Below are positions 60,325 to 64,000 of a stretch of DNA of 64,000 nucleotides, piece by piece. Made by a program: the position numbers and the translations under genes. Numbering within the stretch: the first letter of the stretch is position 1; the number at the start of each line of letters is the position of its first letter. The notes under the pieces were generated by a model that had not been told where the DNA came from, did no database searches, and saw nothing but the letters and a program-made list of their open reading frames with translations. Origin of the DNA: Sediminibacterium ginsengisoli (GTDB taxonomy: Bacteria > Bacteroidota > Bacteroidia > Chitinophagales > Chitinophagaceae); contig NZ_FUWH01000006.1 in assembly GCF_900167075.1 (NCBI RefSeq), forward strand, positions 1-64,000, read 5' to 3'.

Positions 60325-62211
60325 ATGGCAGAAAAGATACATTCGGATCATTCACTCAGCGAAGTACATGAATCGGTGGATACTACCGTTCCGCGAAAAG
60401 GCTGGCGCAGGATACTGGCATATATCGGCCCCGCATACCTGGTGAGTGTAGGTTATATGGACCCCGGTAACTGGGCCACGGATCTGCAGGGTGGTGCAAA
60501 ATTCGGCTACAGCCTGATCTGGGTATTACTGATGAGTAACCTTATGGCACTTCTGCTCCAGAGCCTCAGTGCAAGGCTTGGTATTGTACGTCGGCGCGAT
60601 CTGGCCCAGGCCAACAGGGAGACCTATCCGCCCATTGTCAATTTTTGCCTTTATATCCTTGCCGAGCTTGCTATCGCCGCAACCGACCTGGCCGAAGTGC
60701 TGGGTATGGCCATCGGTATTTACCTGCTTACCGGGTTGCCGCTGATCTGGGGAACGGTGATCACTATTTTCGATACCTTCCTTTTCCTGCTCCTGCAGCG
60801 ATACGGGATCCGTAAAATGGAAGCTTTCATCATTGCACTCGTGGCTACTATCGGAGCTTCTTTCCTGGTTGAGCTGCTGCTGGCCAAGCCTAAACTGGCT
60901 GAAGTAGCTACAGGCTTTATCCCGTCTGCATTTACACATGAATCATTATATATCGCTGTTGGTATTATCGGCGCAACAGTGATGCCGCATAATCTTTACC
61001 TGCATTCCGCATTGGTGCAGACACGCAAGATCAGCAATGACCGGAGCGGGATCAGGCGTGCGATCAAGTACAACTTCATAGATAGTTTTGTTGCACTGAA
61101 CGCGGCCTTTTTTGTAAACGCTGCCATACTTGTGCTCGCGGCTACAGTATTCTTTAAAACAGGTAATACGGAAGTGGCACGGATCGAAGATGCACACCAG
61201 CTGCTTCAGCCTTTATTGGGCACGCATCTTGCCCCGATCCTTTTTGCTGTGGCCCTGATAGCAGCAGGACAAAGTTCTACCGTTACCGGAACACTGGCCG
61301 GGCAGATCGTAATGGAAGGTTACCTGAAACTACGGCTGAACCCATGGTTGCGACGTTTGCTTACGAGACTGATTGCTATCGTACCTGCCGTAGTAGTGAT
61401 ACTGCTGTACGGAGACTCCAAAGTAGACGACCTGTTGATCTTCAGCCAGGTGGTGTTAAGCCTGCAGCTCGGTTTTGCAGTGATCCCGCTGATCCATTTT
61501 GTGAGCGACAAAGACACGATGGGAGAGTTCGCGATCGGTACCAAAACTAAAATCATTTCCTGGCTCGTGGCTTGTATACTTGTATTTCTCAATGTAAAAC
61601 TGGTGGCGGAAGAAGTGATCGGTGTATTTGAAACCAATGCGGCCTGGGGCTGGAAAGTGTTGCTGGTACTGGTTGTGCTCGCGTTCATTGCACTTTTTTC
61701 TGTAATGACTTTCCTTCCGCTTGTTCGGAAGCGGAGAAGCCGGCATCTTACGGCATCCATGCACAGTGATGTGGCCAATCTCGGCGATCTGAGTGTTCAA
61801 CCCGCCAATAAAATTGCAGTTGCGCTGGATTTTACTGCAGCAGATAAACAATTGATCGCTCATGCCGTTAGCCAGGGTAAACATAATACCCGTTATATTT
61901 TAATGCATGTAGTGGAAAGTGTTTCTGCCGGTTACCTTGGTGCTGCAAGTGATGATGATGAAACGCGGAAAGACAGGCTGAGGCTTGAAACCTATGCAAC
62001 ACAGTTAAAGGAAATGGGATACCTGGTGGATATTGCACTGGGGTACCGGAACAGGGCCCCGGAAATTGTAAGAATGGTGAAAGAATCCGGCGCAGAAATG
62101 CTCGTGATGGGGGCTCACAGGCATAGCGGACTGAAAGATTATATTTTCGGAGAAACCATCGAAGACGTGCGTCACGCATTGAAGATCCCGGTGCTGATCG
62201 TGAATATCTAA
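60325..62211 (+). CDS. Nramp divalent metal transporter fused to a universal stress domain
   Basis: Inner membrane metal importer, 628 aa. Residues about 25-465 form an Nramp/MntH transporter with about eleven helices: the DPGN metal-binding helix (GYMDPGNWATDLQGG) and the GATVMPHNLYLHS motif of helix 6. Residues about 490-628 form a universal stress protein domain (NKIAVALDFTAADKQLIAHA; MLVMGAHRHSGLKDYIFGET), which normally binds ATP. The USP domain may sense energy state and gate transport; this is inference. Its last 4 bp overlap the opposing USP gene. Confidence 0.88.
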   Translation: MAEKIHSDHSLSEVHESVDTTVPRKGWRRILAYIGPAYLVSVGYMDPGNWATDLQGGAKFGYSLIWVLLMSNLMALLLQSLSARLGIVRRRDLAQANRETYPPIVNFCLYILAELAIAATDLAEVLGMAIGIYLLTGLPLIWGTVITIFDTFLFLLLQRYGIRKMEAFIIALVATIGASFLVELLLAKPKLAEVATGFIPSAFTHESLYIAVGIIGATVMPHNLYLHSALVQTRKISNDRSGIRRAIKYNFIDSFVALNAAFFVNAAILVLAATVFFKTGNTEVARIEDAHQLLQPLLGTHLAPILFAVALIAAGQSSTVTGTLAGQIVMEGYLKLRLNPWLRRLLTRLIAIVPAVVVILLYGDSKVDDLLIFSQVVLSLQLGFAVIPLIHFVSDKDTMGEFAIGTKTKIISWLVACILVFLNVKLVAEEVIGVFETNAAWGWKVLLVLVVLAFIALFSVMTFLPLVRKRRSRHLTASMHSDVANLGDLSVQPANKIAVALDFTAADKQLIAHAVSQGKHNTRYILMHVVESVSAGYLGAASDDDETRKDRLRLETYATQLKEMGYLVDIALGYRNRAPEIVRMVKESGAEMLVMGAHRHSGLKDYIFGETIEDVRHALKIPVLIVNI

Positions 62212-63032
62212 GCTATTTGCGGAACGGTTACGACCGGAATACCAGAGTCGTACGATAACAGTTTTCGCGTAAGCCTGTTCCATAATCCAGGGAGGATAAA
62301 TTCCCTGGCAGGATTGATGAGGATAAGGTCTGCATTGATCTTTTTCGAAAAACGAAGTGTGCCGCTTGCCAGGTTGGCATCTTCCAGGGTTACTGTCTGA
62401 ACCGGGATCGCCGCCATTTTATGAATGGTTTCCATGCTTTGCATAATGCTGATATGATCCGGCTCCCCGTTACTGCCACGTAATGATAAAAGATAAATAG
62501 TAGACCGGAAATGCTTGCCCAGCATTGCAGCCAGTTTTACCTGTAAAGCGTAGTCAGAATCGTTCATCGGCACTACGATCTTTTTGAAATGGCTCACCAG
62601 TCCGTCGTGCTTCACTGCCAGCACCGGAACACCTGTACGCTGCACTGTGTTGTAAATAGAGAAAGAAGAACGCAGGTGGTGGAAAATACTGAAACGCGGG
62701 ATGCCGATCACCACGAGGTCCATTTTATATTGCTGCATATAGCTTGCCAGTGCTTCGGCAGGATTGCCTTCAATCACACTGATCTCGATATTGCTTTTGC
62801 TGCAGATCTGTGGCCTGTATTCATCTTTCAGGGCAAGTAAACGTTCCGTAGCCCTTTGCATCGCCACGGTATTGTTATGCCAGAAAATACTCGATGACCT
62901 GCTTCGGATCACATGCACCAGGTGAATATGTGCATGAAAAGTATTGGCCATTTCCGTGGCCTTCTGAAGGGCCCAGCTATTCCTGGCTGTAAAATTGACC
63001 GGAACCAATATGTTTTTTAATCCTGTAACCAT
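62208..63032 (-). CDS. Tandem universal stress protein
   Basis: Cytoplasmic protein of 274 aa with two USP-like domains. The first starts LKNILVPVNFTARNSWALQK, the second FKKIVVPMNDSDYALQVKLA. I chose the ATG at 63032 (MVTGLKN) since the ten residues encoded upstream of it are hydrophobic and not expected. Convergent with the Nramp-USP gene, with stop codons overlapping by 4 bp; the closeness suggests a shared stress role. Confidence 0.82.
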   Translation of the reverse strand: MVTGLKNILVPVNFTARNSWALQKATEMANTFHAHIHLVHVIRSRSSSIFWHNNTVAMQRATERLLALKDEYRPQICSKSNIEISVIEGNPAEALASYMQQYKMDLVVIGIPRFSIFHHLRSSFSIYNTVQRTGVPVLAVKHDGLVSHFKKIVVPMNDSDYALQVKLAAMLGKHFRSTIYLLSLRGSNGEPDHISIMQSMETIHKMAAIPVQTVTLEDANLASGTLRFSKKINADLILINPAREFILPGLWNRLTRKLLSYDSGIPVVTVPQIA

Positions 63033-63214
63033 GCTGCGTAGAAAAAAAACCTGTTCCAACACAGAATGGTTCCCGACTGTTGAATTTATTCTACCATTTA
63101 GGGAGCAGATCGTTCTAAATGTTAAAAAAAACAGCCCGCTTTAACAATTGGGTTCGGGCATAGTTATTCGTCTGGATATTATTCAGCAATTCTTCACCTC
63201 AAATACCATATCAT

Positions 63215-63532
63215 ATGAAAAAGACATTACTCACCCTGGTTCTTGCTTTCCTCGTAATGGCAGGCTTTCTGGCATTCCGTGCATTTAAGGCAGGAACTGT
63301 AAAGGGAATGATCACTCCGGTAAAAGCCGCATCGGTTGTATGGGTGCTTTCCACCACGGATACGCTGAGGGGCGATATCGTGAACGGAGGATTTGAAGTG
63401 GGCAACGTAAAACCAGGCATGTATAAACTGGTAGTAGAAGCAGTACCGCCCTATAAAACAGCTGTAAAAGAAGGCCTGATGGTACAGGAAGGAGGCGTTA
63501 CAGATGTGGGCGAGATCAAACTCGACCAGTAA
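63215..63532 (+). CDS. Small exported protein with regulatory-like beta domain
   Basis: A 105-aa product with an N-terminal signal (MKKTLLTLVLAFLVMAGFLA) and a carboxypeptidase regulatory-like beta domain: GTVKGMITPVKAASVVWVLS, then NGGFEVGNVKPGMYKLVVEA. Function unknown. Followed by a terminator. Confidence 0.65.
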   Translation: MKKTLLTLVLAFLVMAGFLAFRAFKAGTVKGMITPVKAASVVWVLSTTDTLRGDIVNGGFEVGNVKPGMYKLVVEAVPPYKTAVKEGLMVQEGGVTDVGEIKLDQ

Positions 63533-63552
63533 CCGTTTATCTGCCGGCACTT

Positions 63553-63579
63553 AAAGCAGCTCTACGGAGCTGCTTTTTT
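63553..63579 (+). terminator. Terminator of the small exported protein gene
   Basis: Stem AAAGCAGCTC / GAGCTGCTTT with loop TACG, then T-run to 63579. Confidence 0.8.
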
Positions 63580-63640
63580 GTTCTTTCAGGCTTATTGCAA
63601 ACAGATGACACCCCGGGGATGCACTAAAACAGTTTTAGCT

Positions 63641-63648
63641 TACATTTG
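63641..63648 (+). promoter_or_regulatory. Candidate -7 element of the isocitrate dehydrogenase gene
   Basis: TACATTTG matches TAnnTTTG and ends 37 nt before the ATG at 63686. A matching -33 box is not clear. Confidence 0.4.
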
Positions 63649-63685
63649 TAACCGTTTTATATCACATACAAAAGCAAAACAAAAG

Positions 63686-64000
63686 ATGGTGCACAAAATC
63701 AAAGTAGCCAACCCGGTGGTAGAACTGGACGGCGATGAGATGACAAGGATCATATGGAAATTCATTAAGGAGAAGCTGATTCTGCCTTACATTGAACTGG
63801 ACATTAAATATTATGACCTCGGCGTAGAATACCGTGATGAAACAAACGACCAGGTGACTGTAGATGCAGCCAATGCCATCAAACAATATGGCGTAGGTAT
63901 CAAATGCGCAACCATTACACCAGACGAAGAGCGTGTAAAAGAATTCAATCTGAAACAGATGTGGAAAAGCCCTAACGGAACTATCCGGAATATCCTCGAT
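63686..64000 (+). CDS. icd: NADP-dependent isocitrate dehydrogenase (5' part)
   Basis: TCA cycle oxidation of isocitrate to 2-oxoglutarate. Only 105 codons are in the window and the gene runs off the right edge. The start [20 protein letters not shown], then [19 protein letters not shown] and [19 protein letters not shown], matches the eukaryote-type (IDH1-like) homodimeric NADP enzyme rather than the E. coli type. Substrate-binding SPNGTIRN is visible at the window end. Confidence 0.93.
   Translation, partial: MVHKIKVANPVVELDGDEMTRIIWKFIKEKLILPYIELDIKYYDLGVEYRDETNDQVTVDAANAIKQYGVGIKCATITPDEERVKEFNLKQMWKSPNGTIRNILD

Overview
This window looks like the chromosome of a Bacteroidota bacterium close to Chitinophaga and its relatives (Chitinophagaceae). 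I base this on gene content and signals: a fused SecDF, a long NusB, DUF1573 and DUF6580 proteins, a PafA-type phosphatase, -7 elements of the form TAnnTTTG, and weak Shine-Dalgarno sequences. Most of it is housekeeping sequence. I see no tRNA, rRNA, CRISPR array, prophage or intact insertion sequence.

Layout. 1-412 is gene-free and holds palindromic repeats. 413-7152 carries a PafA-like phosphatase, an alpha-oxoamine synthase, a Cys-rich DUF5763-like protein, a CPBP protease and a methylmalonyl-CoA mutase catalytic chain. 7310-12759 holds an IscA-type protein, SecDF, an FKBP lipoprotein and a YhhN protein. 12797-17115 has a 1252-residue TPR/DUF3857/transglutaminase protein and a small lipoprotein. 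17195-19158 is groES-groEL. 19669-22141 is nusB, a DUF1573 lipoprotein, yajC and coaE. 22117-25905 has GNAT, PAP2 and valS genes. 26698-30383 holds a DnaQ/GIY-YIG nuclease and Tex. 30450-32863 has DUF885 and VanZ proteins.

32914-52222 is the main accessory block. A minus-strand operon of about 16.4 kb encodes a 53-residue membrane peptide, a MacA-like adaptor, an ABC ATPase, five tandem MacB/FtsX-type permeases (786-803 aa), a second ABC ATPase and a TolC-like outer membrane protein. Divergently transcribed is an NtrC-type response regulator overlapping its histidine kinase. A near-consensus sigma-54 promoter lies just upstream of the operon, with inverted repeats about 80-130 bp further upstream where an enhancer would be expected. 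I read this as a two-component, sigma-54 controlled envelope efflux or export system.

52302-53634 holds an Rpn-family nuclease gene. The segment encoding its last 63 residues, which begins at an in-frame ATG, is repeated downstream as two free-standing ORFs with a 230-bp period. Because Rpn toxins in E. coli are inhibited by a small protein made from an internal start in the same gene, this looks like a toxin gene with an amplified set of antitoxin-like copies. It is the most novel feature I found.

53690-64000 returns to metabolism: a DODA-type dioxygenase, YraN, ManA, a DUF6580 protein, UbiX, a short GT35 glucan phosphorylase lacking the usual PLP lysine, a lipoprotein, an Nramp-universal stress protein fusion, a tandem universal stress protein, and the start of NADP-isocitrate dehydrogenase.
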